Below are positions 23,845 through 34,510 of a stretch of DNA of 64,000 bases, piece by piece. The first letter of the stretch is position 1, and each line of letters opens with the position of its first letter. A program made the position numbers and the translations under genes. Source of the stretch: JACCXE01 sp963718605 (lineage in GTDB: Bacteria; Actinomycetota; Acidimicrobiia; Acidimicrobiales; JACCXE01); the NCBI GenBank assembly GCA_963718605.1, contig OY970363.1, forward strand, positions 2,108,001-2,172,000, read 5' to 3'. The notes beneath the pieces were generated by a model. It worked only from the letters and a program-made list of their open reading frames with translations. It was not told where the DNA came from and searched no databases.

Positions 23845-25197
23845 ATGGCTGTCGAGACGTCGCGCGCGGTGAAGTACGGGGCCTTCCCCGTCATCGCGCT
23901 CGCGTCGACGCTCATGCTGGAGCAGGGCGAGAAGCTGTCGTTGGCGCAAGCCTTCGACGGCATCCGCGACCACTTCGGCGTGAGCGACACGCAACTCGGC
24001 GCGTTGGCCGCCGCGATGGTGCTGGTGGGTGTGATCGGGGGCATGCCGATTGGGGCGTTGGCGGACCGGTGGAAGCGCGGCACTCTGCTCGTAATCGCGA
24101 TGGTGATCTGGACGAGCTGCATGGGCCTCGGCGCCATCGCTCCCGGGTTTGCGTTCCTGTTCATCAGCCGCCTCGGCGTCGGCGCGGTCGAAGCCAACGG
24201 CCCTGCGAGCTTCTCGCTCATGAGCGATCTGTATCCCGTCGCCACCCGCGCCCGCATGATGGGCCGGTATCAAATGGGCGGCGCGGTCGGTGGACTGGTC
24301 GGCATTGGACTGTCGGGCGTGCTCGTCGACAACTATGGATGGCGCGCGGCATTTTGGATGTGGATCCCGTTCGGTTTGCTGGTCGTGTTCCTCGTGAGCC
24401 GTCTGCCCGACCCCGCGCGCGGCGCGCAGGACCGCGATTTTCACGAGGCCGAGTACGAACACATCGAGTCCGACGGCGCCCTTGGTCTGTTGCCCGACTT
24501 CGAAGTGCCCGCGGAGGTCCGCACGTCGACGCTGTCCTACGACAACGCGTCGTGGATGGACGTGATGCGTGAACTCATGAAGATCCGCTCGATGTGGTTC
24601 GGCTTGATGGCGCTCACCGTGTCGGGCTTCTTCTCGAGCGCGCTCGCCGTGTGGGGCATCGACTACTTCAAACAGCAGTTCCACATGTCGGCCACCAAGG
24701 CCGGCGGGTTCGCCGGTGCAATCGGCGCGGGCGCCGCCCTCGGTTTGATCGGCGGCGGCGAAGTCGCCGACTGGTTGTTCAAACGCGGCGTGCTCAACGC
24801 CCGCGTCTACGTCACGGCGGTCGCGTCGGTGCTCGCGACGGTCTTCTTCTTTCCGGCCTTCTTCACCCACGACATCGCGCTCGGCGCGGTGCTGTTGTTC
24901 TTCGGCAGCCTCTGCATGACGGCGCCCGTCGCGCCCAGCGAGGCGCTCACGTCCGACGTCGTACCCGGCGAACTGCGCGGCCGGGCGAGCGCGATCCGTT
25001 CGATCGTGCGCGCCCTCTCCGCGCTGGCTCCGCTGATCGTGGGCATCCTCGCCGACCGCTTTGATCTTCCGACCGCACTCGCGATCATTTCTCCTCTCTA
25101 TGCCATAGGTGGACTCGTCATGTTGTTAGCTGCACGCACCTACCCCGGCGACCTCGCCTTCGTCGCCGCTGAAGCCCGAAGGGTCCAACCGACATGA
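23845..25197 (+). CDS. Major facilitator superfamily transporter
   Basis: A 450-residue integral membrane protein with about 12 hydrophobic helices, the MFS loop 2-3 motif GALADRWKRG and a second copy in the C-terminal half (GILADRFD). It resembles the spinster-like/anion-cation symporter branch, with a long acidic central loop (about 190-245). It follows the hydratase gene by six bases and overlaps the dehydrogenase gene after it, so it likely imports the substrate handled by this operon; substrate identity is not readable. Confidence 0.85.
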   Translation: MAVETSRAVKYGAFPVIALASTLMLEQGEKLSLAQAFDGIRDHFGVSDTQLGALAAAMVLVGVIGGMPIGALADRWKRGTLLVIAMVIWTSCMGLGAIAPGFAFLFISRLGVGAVEANGPASFSLMSDLYPVATRARMMGRYQMGGAVGGLVGIGLSGVLVDNYGWRAAFWMWIPFGLLVVFLVSRLPDPARGAQDRDFHEAEYEHIESDGALGLLPDFEVPAEVRTSTLSYDNASWMDVMRELMKIRSMWFGLMALTVSGFFSSALAVWGIDYFKQQFHMSATKAGGFAGAIGAGAALGLIGGGEVADWLFKRGVLNARVYVTAVASVLATVFFFPAFFTHDIALGAVLLFFGSLCMTAPVAPSEALTSDVVPGELRGRASAIRSIVRALSALAPLIVGILADRFDLPTALAIISPLYAIGGLVMLLAARTYPGDLAFVAAEARRVQPT

Positions 25198-26171
25198 GCG
25201 ACCGCCCGATCATTTTTTCCACGGCGCCACTGCGCGGACCCGGACTCGAAGCGCTGCACCAGTTAGGCGACGTCACCGTCGACCCGTGGATCGACCACCA
25301 GCCGCTACGCCTCTACAACTCCGAACAACTCGCCGAACGGGCGAAAGAACTCGGCGCGACCGTGATCATCTGCGAAGCCGACTCGTGTAAAGGCCCGGTG
25401 TTCGAACTGCCGCTCATCGCGATCGGTTCGACCCGCGGCGACCCCACCAACGTCGACGTGCCCGGCGCCACCGTGGCCGGCATCCCCGTCTTCCGCGCGC
25501 CCGGTCGCAACGCCGACGCCGTGGCCGAGATGACGGTCGCGCTGCTGTTCGCCGTCAATCGCCATCTGCGCCAGGCCGACCTCGACGTGCGCGAAGGCCA
25601 GACCTATCGGGACGGGTCGATCCCCTACCAGCGGTTCCGGGCGTGGCAACTCGCGGGCCAGACCGCGGGGCTGATCGGCCTCGGTGCGGTTGGCCGGGCC
25701 ACGAAGTGGCGCCTCGAAGGCCTGGGTATGAAGGTGATCGCGGCCGATCCGTTCGCGCCCGACGCCACGCACTCGGTTGACGAGCTGATCGCGGAAGCCG
25801 ATGTCGTGTCGATGCATGCGGCGGTGACTCCCGAGTCGGCCGGGCTCATGTCGGCCGAACGGTTCATGGCCATGAAGCCAGGCGCGATCTTCGTGAACTC
25901 GGCCCGCGCCGGGCTGCACGACCTCGACGGTCTCACTGCCGCGCTGCAGGCCGGTCACCTCGCCGGCGCCGGCCTCGACCATTTCGAGGGGGAGAACATC
26001 AAGCCGGATCACCCGCTGCTCGCACTACCCAACATCGTCGTCGCGCCCCACATCGGCGGCGCGACCTATGACACCGAAACCAACCACACCACCCTGATGG
26101 CCGACGGCCTTGCCGCACTGCTGCGCGGCGAGACCCCGTCCAACATCGTCAACCCGGAGGTCCTGAAGTGA
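25194..26171 (+). CDS. D-isomer-specific 2-hydroxyacid dehydrogenase
   Basis: A 325-residue NAD(P)-dependent enzyme interconverting a 2-oxo acid and a 2-hydroxy acid. The Rossmann loop is GLGAVG (162-167), with an acidic residue at the end of the second strand (AADP, Asp185) suggesting NAD preference. The catalytic triad region is present: Arg238 in NSARAG, a Glu in LDHFEGEN and His286 in APHIGGAT. It is translationally coupled to the MFS transporter and to the class II aldolase, an arrangement seen in sugar-acid catabolism. Confidence 0.87.
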   Translation: MSDRPIIFSTAPLRGPGLEALHQLGDVTVDPWIDHQPLRLYNSEQLAERAKELGATVIICEADSCKGPVFELPLIAIGSTRGDPTNVDVPGATVAGIPVFRAPGRNADAVAEMTVALLFAVNRHLRQADLDVREGQTYRDGSIPYQRFRAWQLAGQTAGLIGLGAVGRATKWRLEGLGMKVIAADPFAPDATHSVDELIAEADVVSMHAAVTPESAGLMSAERFMAMKPGAIFVNSARAGLHDLDGLTAALQAGHLAGAGLDHFEGENIKPDHPLLALPNIVVAPHIGGATYDTETNHTTLMADGLAALLRGETPSNIVNPEVLK

Positions 26172-26836
26172 CCGAGACCCAAGCCAAAACGTCGCCCACC
26201 ACCACGCGCGAAGCCGTGCTGGCGGCGGCCAAGAAGATGTTGGAGGACGGGCTGGTCGAAGGCACGTCGGGCAACATCAGCGGGCGCCTTGAGGGTGGTC
26301 TCGTCTGCATGTCGCCCTCATCGGTGCCCTACGACACGATGACGCTCGACGACCTTGTCATTACCGACCTCGACGGCAACGTGGTCGAAGGTACGCGCAG
26401 CCCGACTACCGAGAAGGACCTGCACCTCTCGACCTTGCGCCTGTATCCCGAGATCGGCTGCGTCATTCACACGCATGCCGTCTACGCCACGATGTTCGCG
26501 TTGGCGCACGAACCGATCCCCGCCGTGATCGAAGAAGTCGTCGTCTATCTCGGCGGCGACGTGCCCTGCTGTGAGTACAAGGGGACCGGCAGCGCCGAGC
26601 TCGGCGACGAGGTGGCGTCGAAGCTGGCCGACCGCGGGGCCGCGCTCGTGGCGAACCACGGACTTGTCACCTGCGCGTCAACGCCTGAGAAGGCACTGCA
26701 CAATGCGGCACTCGTGGAGCGCACCGCCAAGATCGTGTGGGGCACCCGCGCGATGGGGGCGACGATTCATCCGCTGCCGGAGAAGGTAAACCGGAACATG
26801 TCCGGTGTGTACAAGTACATCCGAGAGAATCCGTAG
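26168..26836 (+). CDS. Class II aldolase/adducin family protein
   Basis: A 222-residue zinc-dependent aldolase of the L-fuculose-phosphate aldolase type. The phosphate loop GTSGNIS, the SPSSVPYD segment, the two metal histidines in VIHTHAVYA and a third in VANHGLV are all present; the conserved Glu lies in SPTTEKDLH. The usual product would be a dihydroxyacetone-phosphate or pyruvate-derived fragment plus an aldehyde. It closes the MFS, dehydrogenase and aldolase set and its start overlaps the preceding stop by four bases. Confidence 0.87.
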   Translation: MTETQAKTSPTTTREAVLAAAKKMLEDGLVEGTSGNISGRLEGGLVCMSPSSVPYDTMTLDDLVITDLDGNVVEGTRSPTTEKDLHLSTLRLYPEIGCVIHTHAVYATMFALAHEPIPAVIEEVVVYLGGDVPCCEYKGTGSAELGDEVASKLADRGAALVANHGLVTCASTPEKALHNAALVERTAKIVWGTRAMGATIHPLPEKVNRNMSGVYKYIRENP

Positions 26837-26848
26837 GACAACCAGGCT

Positions 26849-28372
26849 GTGGGGGGAAACACGTTGCACAACCGAACCAAGATCACCGCGCTGTTATTGG
26901 CGCTTGGGCTGATGTCCGCCGCGTGCGGCACCCGTCTGCCCGATTCGTCCTTCGAGACCGCCGCGGCGCGCTCCACCGCGACCACGAGTGCATCGGACTC
27001 GCTCGAGCTCGGTGACACGGACAACGGCACCACGGACACGGTGCCTGGCGAGACCTCGACCGGCGGCGACACCGGCACCGGGTCGAACGGGCCGTCGAAG
27101 TCAGGCACGGGCGGACCGAGCGGCGGCGGCACCGGGCCGGTCGGCGGCGGCGTGAGCGGGCCGAATCAGGCCAGCGACATCGGCATCACCGCGACCACGA
27201 TCACCCTCGGCAACATCACCGCCGAGAACGGTGTGCTCGGCGACGCGTTTGCACCCGCCGTGCGCGGCATGCGCGCGTGGACCGCGGCGATCAACGCCAA
27301 GGGCGGCATCAACGGACGCAAGGTGATCCTCAAGACGTGTGACGACCGCGAGGACCGCGCCCGCGACCTCGCGTGCGCGCAGCAACTCGTGGAGCGCGAC
27401 AAGGTCTTCGCGTTGGTCGGGACGAACACGCGCACTCTCGGTGGCGCGTCGCAGTACCTCGACGACAAGGGCGTGCCGACGATCGGTCTTCCGATCACGA
27501 ACGGCTTCTATCGCTACCCGCACATGTGGGGCGCGTACCCGTCGGGATATCCGCGTGACGGCAAGACCGTTGGCTACAAGGGCCAGATCTATTTCCAGAG
27601 TGGCATCCAGCGCTGGTTCAAGGAGAAGGTCGGCACCACGAAGGCGGCGATCTTCGAATACGACATCAACGAGTCGAAGCAGGCTGGCGACGCGTTCGCC
27701 ACCGGCTTCCGCAAGGAGGGCTTCGCCGACGTCACTACCTACACGGTGAGCTTCGCCGCCCCGAGCTTCGACCAGGCCGTCGCAGACATGCAGCGCCGCG
27801 GCACCGACATCATCATGGACTCGATGGATGACGGCGCGAATCGCAAGCTGTGCGACGCCATGCAGCGCCGTAACTTCAAAGTGAAGGCCAAGGTGTCGAC
27901 CATCGTGTCGATGGGTGCAGCGGTTGGTACCAACTACAACGACACGTGCCGCAACTCGGTCTACATCCCGGGCGAGTCCTCGCCGTACACGAACGTCGCC
28001 AACCCCGAGATCAAAGCCTTCCGCGAGGCGTACGCGAAGTACCAGGGCCAATACCCCGTGCACCAGTGGGCGCTCGAGACGTGGGGCCTCGGGAACATGG
28101 TGAAGGAAGGCATCGAGAAGGGCGGCGCCGCACCGACGCGCAAGATCCTCGAGGACTACCTACGGAGCCTCAAGAAGTATCAGGCCAAGGGCATCTTCGA
28201 AGGCCTCGACTGGCAGCTCCTCGACTACTCCAAGCCGAAGGCCGAAAGTTGCTTCACGATCAACCGCTGGCTCGACAGCAAAGGCGGCTGGATCCAAGCG
28301 TCGGACAGGTTCCCGTTCTGTTACGAGGACGCCTTCCAGTACGGCTCACCCGCCCTCGACCAAGGCAACTAA
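26849..28372 (+). CDS. ABC transporter substrate-binding lipoprotein (branched-chain amino acid type)
   Basis: A 507-residue exported type-I periplasmic-binding protein. A lipoprotein signal ends at Cys26 (LMSAAC), followed by a Ser/Thr/Gly-rich spacer (about 35-110) and a Leu/Ile/Val-binding-protein-like domain starting ITATTITLGNITAENG. It lies convergent to the livF-livG-livHM operon and is presumably its ligand receptor; the ligand could be an amide, urea or carboxylate rather than an amino acid. GTG 26849 is used; TTG 26864 in frame is the alternative, with GGGGGGA then serving as its ribosome-binding site. The first 15 nt around GTG recur exactly at 34000-34014. Confidence 0.85.
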   Translation: MGGNTLHNRTKITALLLALGLMSAACGTRLPDSSFETAAARSTATTSASDSLELGDTDNGTTDTVPGETSTGGDTGTGSNGPSKSGTGGPSGGGTGPVGGGVSGPNQASDIGITATTITLGNITAENGVLGDAFAPAVRGMRAWTAAINAKGGINGRKVILKTCDDREDRARDLACAQQLVERDKVFALVGTNTRTLGGASQYLDDKGVPTIGLPITNGFYRYPHMWGAYPSGYPRDGKTVGYKGQIYFQSGIQRWFKEKVGTTKAAIFEYDINESKQAGDAFATGFRKEGFADVTTYTVSFAAPSFDQAVADMQRRGTDIIMDSMDDGANRKLCDAMQRRNFKVKAKVSTIVSMGAAVGTNYNDTCRNSVYIPGESSPYTNVANPEIKAFREAYAKYQGQYPVHQWALETWGLGNMVKEGIEKGGAAPTRKILEDYLRSLKKYQAKGIFEGLDWQLLDYSKPKAESCFTINRWLDSKGGWIQASDRFPFCYEDAFQYGSPALDQGN

Positions 28373-28396
28373 CCCCCGCTGGGCTCGCTATTCCTT

Positions 28397-28445
28397 GAAC
28401 TGGGCGCACCTGGTGCCGGAATCCGGCACCAGGTGCGCCCAGTTC
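28397..28445. repeat. 49-nt perfect palindrome (family member A)
   Basis: Arms 28397-28419 and 28423-28445 are 23-bp perfect inverted repeats around AAT. The outer 12 bases GAACTGGGCGCA and the inner GTGCCGG are shared with the palindrome at 57587-57647. It separates two convergent genes, so it could act as a bidirectional terminator, although no T-run follows either arm. Confidence 0.9.
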
Positions 28446-28456
28446 GCAGAGGGTTT

Positions 28457-29160
28457 CTAGGACAGGTAGTCGGCGGCGGCGGGGGTGTGCTTCAGTTCAC
28501 CGGGTTCGCCGACCCAGGTCACTTGACCCTTGGCGAGGATGTAACAGACGTCGGCCAACTTCAACGCATGCGTGAGGTACTGCTCGACCAACACAATCGT
28601 GCGGCCTTCGGCGCGCAGCGCCGCGACCTTGTCCATCAGTTGGCCGACGATGAGCGGTGCCAAACCCATCGAAAGTTCGTCGAACATGAGCACCGACGGG
28701 TCGCCGGCGAGCGCACGGCATACGGCGAGCATTTGTTGTTCGCCGCCCGACAGCGAACCGGCGGACTGGTCCATCCGCTCGCCCAACCGCGGGAACGCCG
28801 CGACGACCTCCTTGCACCAGTCGTCCCACGCGCCCGCGGAGGTGCCGCCGCCGCGGTGCGCGACTTGCAGGTTCTCGCGCACGGTCAGGCCTGGGAACAC
28901 GCCGCGGCCTTCGGGCACGAGCACGCAACCCCGCGAGGCGATGGCGGACGGGCGCCGGTTGTCGATGCGGCGGCCGTCCAACGCGATCGAACCGGCCGAC
29001 ACCGGGATCGTGCCCGAGATGGCGCGCAGCGTGGTGGTCTTGCCCATGCCGTTGCGGCCGAGCAGCGCGACGACCGAACCCTTGGGCACGTCGATGGTCA
29101 TGCCGTGCAGCACTTCGATGCGGCCGTAACCGGCGCGCACGTCGCGGAGTTCGAGCGCGT

Positions 29161-29164
<4 letters not shown>
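28457..29164 (-). CDS. livF: ABC transporter ATP-binding protein LivF
   Basis: A 235-residue ATPase of the branched-chain amino acid uptake family. Walker A is GRNGMGKTT, the signature motif LSGGEQQM, Walker B VLMFDELSMGL, and a switch His lies in LVEQYLTHA context typical of LivF. GTG 29164 overlaps the livG stop (GTGA). It is the last gene of the minus-strand transport operon and ends 12 bases from palindrome A. Confidence 0.93.
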
Positions 29165-29936
<772 letters not shown>

Positions 29937-29940
<4 letters not shown>

Positions 29941-31949
29941 CGCGTCGCTGCCTTCGCGCGCTCGGCGAGCACGTTCTCGGCAAATGCGCTGGCGACCGGC
30001 GCCGGCGGTGCCGCCGGCTTTTGCGCGTGCGCGTCGCGCAACATCTCAGACGCTCGTGCGCTGAACCACGCGGCCATGCGCGCGGGCTGCGCCATGAGGC
30101 CGCCCGGCAGTCGGCCGAGGAACACCGCCGCCAAACCGAACAGACCGATCGCGCTTTGAATGTCGAGGTTGAACTGGCGCGGGATCAACACGTAGAGCAC
30201 CGCCGCGAGAATCGCACCGCCCACGCTCGAGATACCACAGACCACGACGGCGGTGAACCAGAACAAGCCGAGCACCGGATTGAATGTGGCGGTATCCCAG
30301 TTGTTGTTGGCCTGCACCAGCATGGCCCCGCCGATGCCGGCCATGAACGACGACACCGCGAATACGAACAGCTTCGCGTTGCGCATGCCGATCCCAATCG
30401 ACTGCGCCGCCGTTTCCGAGTCGCGCATCGCGGCGAGCACGCGGCCGAGGCGTCCGCTACGCAAGTTGTGGGCCAGCGCGAGGATCAGGCCGACGAGTAC
30501 GACCTCGTAGAAGTAGAAGGCGCGGTCGCCGGCGAGGTCGATGCCGAACAGGTTCGGCCGCTCGACGACTAAGCCACCCGAGCCGCCTTGGAACAGGCGG
30601 GCGTTGAACACGAACCGGTCGATGATCAATGCGAGCCCGAGGGTGGTCAGCCCGAGGAACAGGCCCTTGCGTTTCACCGCCGGGTAGCCCGCGAGGAGGC
30701 CCGCGCCCATCGCGATGAACGCACCGATCACCATCGCGATGAGGACGGGCACGTGCAGCCCGTTGGCCGCGCGCGCGGTGAAGAAGGCGCCGAGACCGGC
30801 GATCGAGGCCTGCCCCAAGGTGAGGTGGCCGGAGAATCCGGTGATGCACACGATCGAGACGAAGATCACGATCAGCGCCATCACGACTTGTGCGAGGCGT
30901 AGGTCGGTGGAGCCGAGCGCGAAGGGCGCCAGCACCGCGAGACCGCCGAGCACGATCGCCGTGACCGCGGTCGTCGGCGTCCACCGCCGTTGACCGAGGC
31001 CGCCGCCAACCAGGCCGCCCGAACCGGTTGACTCGCTCACGCCCACTTCGTCCAAGCGGCGAAATGCGACCAGCGCGACGAATAGCACGATGCTCGACAG
31101 GTTCGTCACGATTGCCTGGTACGTGTCGGCGGCACCGCCGTGCGCGCCGAACGGTTCGAACACGTCGATCAGGCTGCGGCCCAGGCCCATCACCAGGAAG
31201 CCAAAGACGATCGCCTTGGGCACGCTCGTAAGCCGGGCGACCACCGCCACCGAGAACGTCTCGATACCGAAGAAGATGATCTTGGTGGGCTCGAGCGTGC
31301 CCTGGGCGATGATCAGACCGGTGACCGCGGCGAGCGTGCAGCCAACGGTCCACGCGACTTGCGACACGCGGTTCGAGTCGATCGCCGCCAACTCGGCGAG
31401 TTCGCGTCGGTCCACCACGGCACGAATTGACGTGCCCAAGAACGTGCGCTGAAACAGCAGGTACAGGATGGCGGCGATCACGAACATCGTGACGAGCAAG
31501 CCGACCTGCTCAGTGTCGAAGGTGAGCGACCCGACGCTGAAGGGGTGGATGCCGAAGAGGCGGGGGACAGGCTCCGCGCTTGACCCCTGCACGCCTGGTC
31601 CCCAGACCACATTGATGAGCCCGAGCATGGCGACGGTGACACCGAGAGCGGCGACAAGCTTCTCCGAACTCGAGGCGCGTCTCTGTTGGAGTGGTCGGAA
31701 CACGACGCGCTCCAACAACAACCCCAAGCCGGGGCCGCAGATCAGCAGCACCGCGGGTACGACGATGAACAACGGCCAACCCCACACACCGCTCATCTGC
31801 CAGCCGAGATACCCGGCGAGCAGCGCAATCGAGAAGTGGGCGATGTTGAACACGCCCGTGGCTTGGTAGGTGACGACGATGCCGGTGGCCGAGAGCGCGT
31901 AGAGGCAACCGAAGATGATGCCGAGCAGCGCGATCTGGACGTAGAACAC
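29937..31949 (-). CDS. Fused LivH-LivM ABC permease
   Basis: A 670-residue membrane protein combining the two permease subunits that are separate in enteric bacteria. Residues 1-300 match LivH (ATGVFNIAHFSIALLAG is the conserved EAA-like loop), and after a Gly-rich linker near 305-320 (GSGGLVGGGLGQ) the remainder matches LivM (GFSGHLTLGQASIAGLGAF and FVFAVSSFMAGIGGAM). The C-terminal 40 residues are Ala/Lys-rich and polar. With LivF and LivG this makes a complete inner-membrane translocator. Confidence 0.92.
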
Positions 31950-31958
31950 GTGTAGCGG

Positions 31959-32507
31959 TTACGCGAGCGCCGCGACCGGAGAACAGGTCGGGCATGGTTT
32001 CATGCCGCGCTTTTTGGCCGCCGCGGGCGTGAGTTCAGTGCCGTCTTTGCCCTCGGCCATCGCGCAGTCGGCGCGGTGAAACAACTGGCCGCCGGGCACG
32101 GCCACGACGCGGCGCGGCGCGGACGTGCGCGCCTCGGCCGCCGTGGTGACCGCGGCGTTGCCGTTCGTGCGCGCCGGCGCATCGGGACGGGTGAGAAGCG
32201 CGCCGTGCAGTTCTTCCACCATCTGCTCGAGGCGGTCAAGGCGGCCCGAGTCGTTGCGCATCTCTTGGGTACCGAGGAAGTACGCGCCGATCACCGCGAG
32301 GAAGATGCCGCCGATGCCGCCCGACACGAGATACGGGATCTGCTTGGCCGGGATCGACTCACGCGACACCCCGAGGTAACCGGCGAGCATGAGGATGGCG
32401 CCGGCGCCAATGAGGATCCAGCCGATCCACGGGCGCACCGCGCGGCCTACCCAGCGCCACAAGATGCGCGGGTCGTCTGTGTCGTATCCGGATTCATCAA
32501 CCGGCAT
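31959..32507 (-). CDS. Two-helix membrane protein with C-terminal Ada-like Cys cluster
   Basis: A 182-residue protein, not assigned to a named family. Two transmembrane helices (about 28-47 and 61-80) are followed by a short coiled coil (RLDRLEQMVEELHGALL), an Ala/Thr-rich linker and a C-terminal motif F-H-x-x-x-C then A-x-x-x-G-x-x-P-C-x-x-C (FHRADC ... KPCPTC), similar to the metal-binding region of Ada-type and related zinc-binding modules. It has its own ribosome-binding site (AAGGAG) and lies 9 nt before the fused permease, so it may be part of the transport operon. Confidence 0.6.
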   Translation of the reverse strand: MPVDESGYDTDDPRILWRWVGRAVRPWIGWILIGAGAILMLAGYLGVSRESIPAKQIPYLVSGGIGGIFLAVIGAYFLGTQEMRNDSGRLDRLEQMVEELHGALLTRPDAPARTNGNAAVTTAAEARTSAPRRVVAVPGGQLFHRADCAMAEGKDGTELTPAAAKKRGMKPCPTCSPVAALA

Positions 32508-32525
32508 GGCGAACTCCTTGAACGG

Positions 32526-34008
32526 TCATGGTTTGCGCCCGGGGAACCGGGCCGGGATGGCGAGGCGTGGGGCGATGCAAAGAGCGAGCACTGCCAACAC
32601 GAGTGCGAGGTAAAGGAAGCCGATGCGGCCGCCGAAGTTGTTGGTGAAGTTGCGGCTCGCGGCCAGCGTGCCCGTGCCCGGGGCCTTGTTGCCGACGATC
32701 GCGTGGGCACCGTCGCCGGTATCGGAGCCGGTGTCGTCGCCGAAGTCGAGCGCGCTGTCGAAACCGTCGCCGAAGTCCGAACCGGTGTCGCTGAAGTCGC
32801 TACCGGTATCACCCCCGGTGAGGTCTTCCTCGCTGCCGTCGGCCGACGCGTCGGCCGCGCCAACCACACCGGTCTGGCCGAGTTGCACGGTGAGGGTGTA
32901 CACGCCGTTCGGGTCGATCTCGCCGATAGGCGGCGGCGCCGGGATGCCCGGCAGGCCCTGCAGATCGTGCGCGAACTCAAGCAGCACACCGCCGACGTTC
33001 GCCACCGCAGCGCCGTTCTTCTCGATCGTTTCTTCCGAAGCAAGCGCGGTGAATTTGATGTTGAGCGAGCCCAGCAACTTGTTGACCTGGTTCAGCTTCT
33101 CGAGCCCAAGCGGGGTGGGGTTGTCCGGCTTGCTCAGCACGATGCCCTTGCTCGTTATCTGCGCGGGCACGCCGGCGACGGTGACGCCGGTCGTTTCGAG
33201 GTTGGCGTCCGCCGTGCGCTTGCCCATGCCGTCATCGGTGATTGTGGACACGGACACGAGGTTGCCGATCTTGATCAGGCCACCGACGAGCTTGACGCCG
33301 CTCATGGACACCTTGGCAGTGGTGGTCAACACACCCTTGACGATGCGCTGGTCGGTGCGGCTGCTCGCGTTGTCGACGGTCGCGATCGATGTGTCGAGTT
33401 TCAGCTGCGGAGTGGCCGGCAACGCGATGGGCCCGAGCGGCGGCACGCCGAGCACGCGGCAGGTCCTGGATCACCGCGTTGCTGGTCGCCGAGTCCTCCG
33501 CCGCGTGCGCCGTCGCGCTGACCGCGGTGCCCGAGATGTCGTCGGTCTTGCCCCCGAGCGCGAGCGTGCCCACGCTGGCGGCGTCGGGTGCGAACGAGTC
33601 CGCGAACACCGTCATCGGGTACTTGTACTGCAGGCACAGGTCGAGGACGGGCTTGAACTCGGCGGGGAACTGCGCGCCGAACGTGCCGCACGCGAGCGAT
33701 GGCCCAAGCAGCACACCGTTGCCCGGAAAAAGGATGGAGGCGCGCGCCGACTGGTTGCTCGAGCCGTAGACGCTGTTGCCGTCGAGCGCGATGAAGTTGA
33801 AGACGTCGTTGACCGGTAGCAGCGCGGTGCGGTCGAGATTGATCGAGATCGCGCGCGACGTCGCGTCGCCTCCGAAGACGCCAGGCCGCGGCACCTCGTC
33901 GTCGTCGGCCGCGCCGGCGGAAGGTGCGATGAAGGCCAGCAGTAGCGCCACGCCCGCGAGAGCAAGCAGCGACCGACTCGCGGTGCGACGCACGCTTCCT
34001 CCCCCCAC
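32526..34008 (-). pseudogene. Choice-of-anchor-P-like secreted protein with C-terminal membrane anchor, +1 frameshift
   Basis: Two overlapping frames together encode one exported protein of about 490 residues. The first frame has a signal peptide (RRTASRSLLALAGVALLLAF...SAGA) and a beta-rich domain (ISINLDRTALLPVNDVF). The second starts in mid-domain (VLGVPPLGPIALPATP), continues with an Asp/Gly/Ser-rich low-complexity stalk and ends in a hydrophobic helix and basic tail (GFLYLALVLAVLALCIAPRL). Continuity is restored if one base near 33456 (in GCCGCG) is removed. It may be a sequence error rather than true decay. GTG 34008 follows AGGAGG; GTG 33993 is an alternative. Confidence 0.7.
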
Positions 34009-34036
34009 AGCCTGTCCTCCTGAAAAGTTGACACGA

Positions 34037-34042
34037 ATGTTA
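34037..34042 (-). promoter_or_regulatory. Predicted -10 box with short leader
   Basis: On the minus strand TAACAT would start transcription near 34029, giving a leader of about 20 nt with AGGAGG before GTG 34008. Confidence 0.45.
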
Positions 34043-34044
34043 GC

Positions 34045-34050
34045 TACGGT
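34045..34050 (+). promoter_or_regulatory. Predicted -10 box of the divergent GMC operon
   Basis: TACGGT on the plus strand, two bases from the minus-strand box, would give a leader of about 30 nt with GAGGGGGG before GTG 34088. The hexamer and flanking TTAGnTACGGTC also occur at 3800-3811. Confidence 0.35.
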
Positions 34051-34087
34051 CAGCGTAGGCATTCCCGGCAGGGAACGAGGGGGGTTA

Positions 34088-34510
34088 GTGGCTGTTTTCG
34101 ACGACGACGAGGCGCGGGCTCGAGTCGCGGCCGCGCTCGACGCCCTTGTGCCCGGTGCGTCCGAATTGGGCGCAGTGGATTACGTCGAAAACCTGCTGAG
34201 CGCGTTCGACCACTCGCCGCCGCGCATCTGGGCTGCGCCCGGCGCCTGGTCGGGCGGGCCGGGTGGATGGCTCGAGGTCGGCGCGTGGGAAGAGCACGCC
34301 TGGCGCACCCGGATCGAATTGTGGTCGGCGCTCTACACGCGGATCGCCGCGGGCGACGCGCCGTCCGACGAGGACAATGACGTGTTGCACCAACATGCGT
34401 GCGAGGCGACCTACGGCGATCCGGCGTACGGGGGCAACCGCGACGAAGGCGGCTGGAGACGGGTCAACTTTCCGACTCCACTGTTCCCGCCCTCTCGGAG
34501 CGCTTCGTGA
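34088..34510 (+). CDS. Gluconate 2-dehydrogenase subunit 3-like small subunit
   Basis: A 140-residue acidic protein without a signal peptide. Its pattern, with a helical N-terminus (DEARARVAAALDALVPGASELGAVDYVENLL), a WLEVGAWEEHAWRTRIELW helix and a C-terminal WRRVNFPTPLFPP, resembles the small subunit that accompanies GMC-type dehydrogenases. The next gene is a GMC oxidoreductase and overlaps by four bases, which supports the assignment. GTG 34088 is chosen for its ribosome-binding site. Confidence 0.6.
   Translation: MAVFDDDEARARVAAALDALVPGASELGAVDYVENLLSAFDHSPPRIWAAPGAWSGGPGGWLEVGAWEEHAWRTRIELWSALYTRIAAGDAPSDEDNDVLHQHACEATYGDPAYGGNRDEGGWRRVNFPTPLFPPSRSAS

Noticed and set aside
22900..24870. 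Very long open frame on the minus strand opposite the hydratase and MFS genes, and similar antisense frames elsewhere (for example 10958-12433, 46248-47849, 47998-50232).
   Set aside because: They are Arg/His/Gly-rich translations opposite well-supported genes, as expected from third-position GC bias; no domain is recognisable.
34161..34174. CCGAATTGGGCGCA, one mismatch from the arm of palindrome B.
   Set aside because: It lies in the coding sequence of the GMC small subunit, has no inverted partner nearby and is probably chance.
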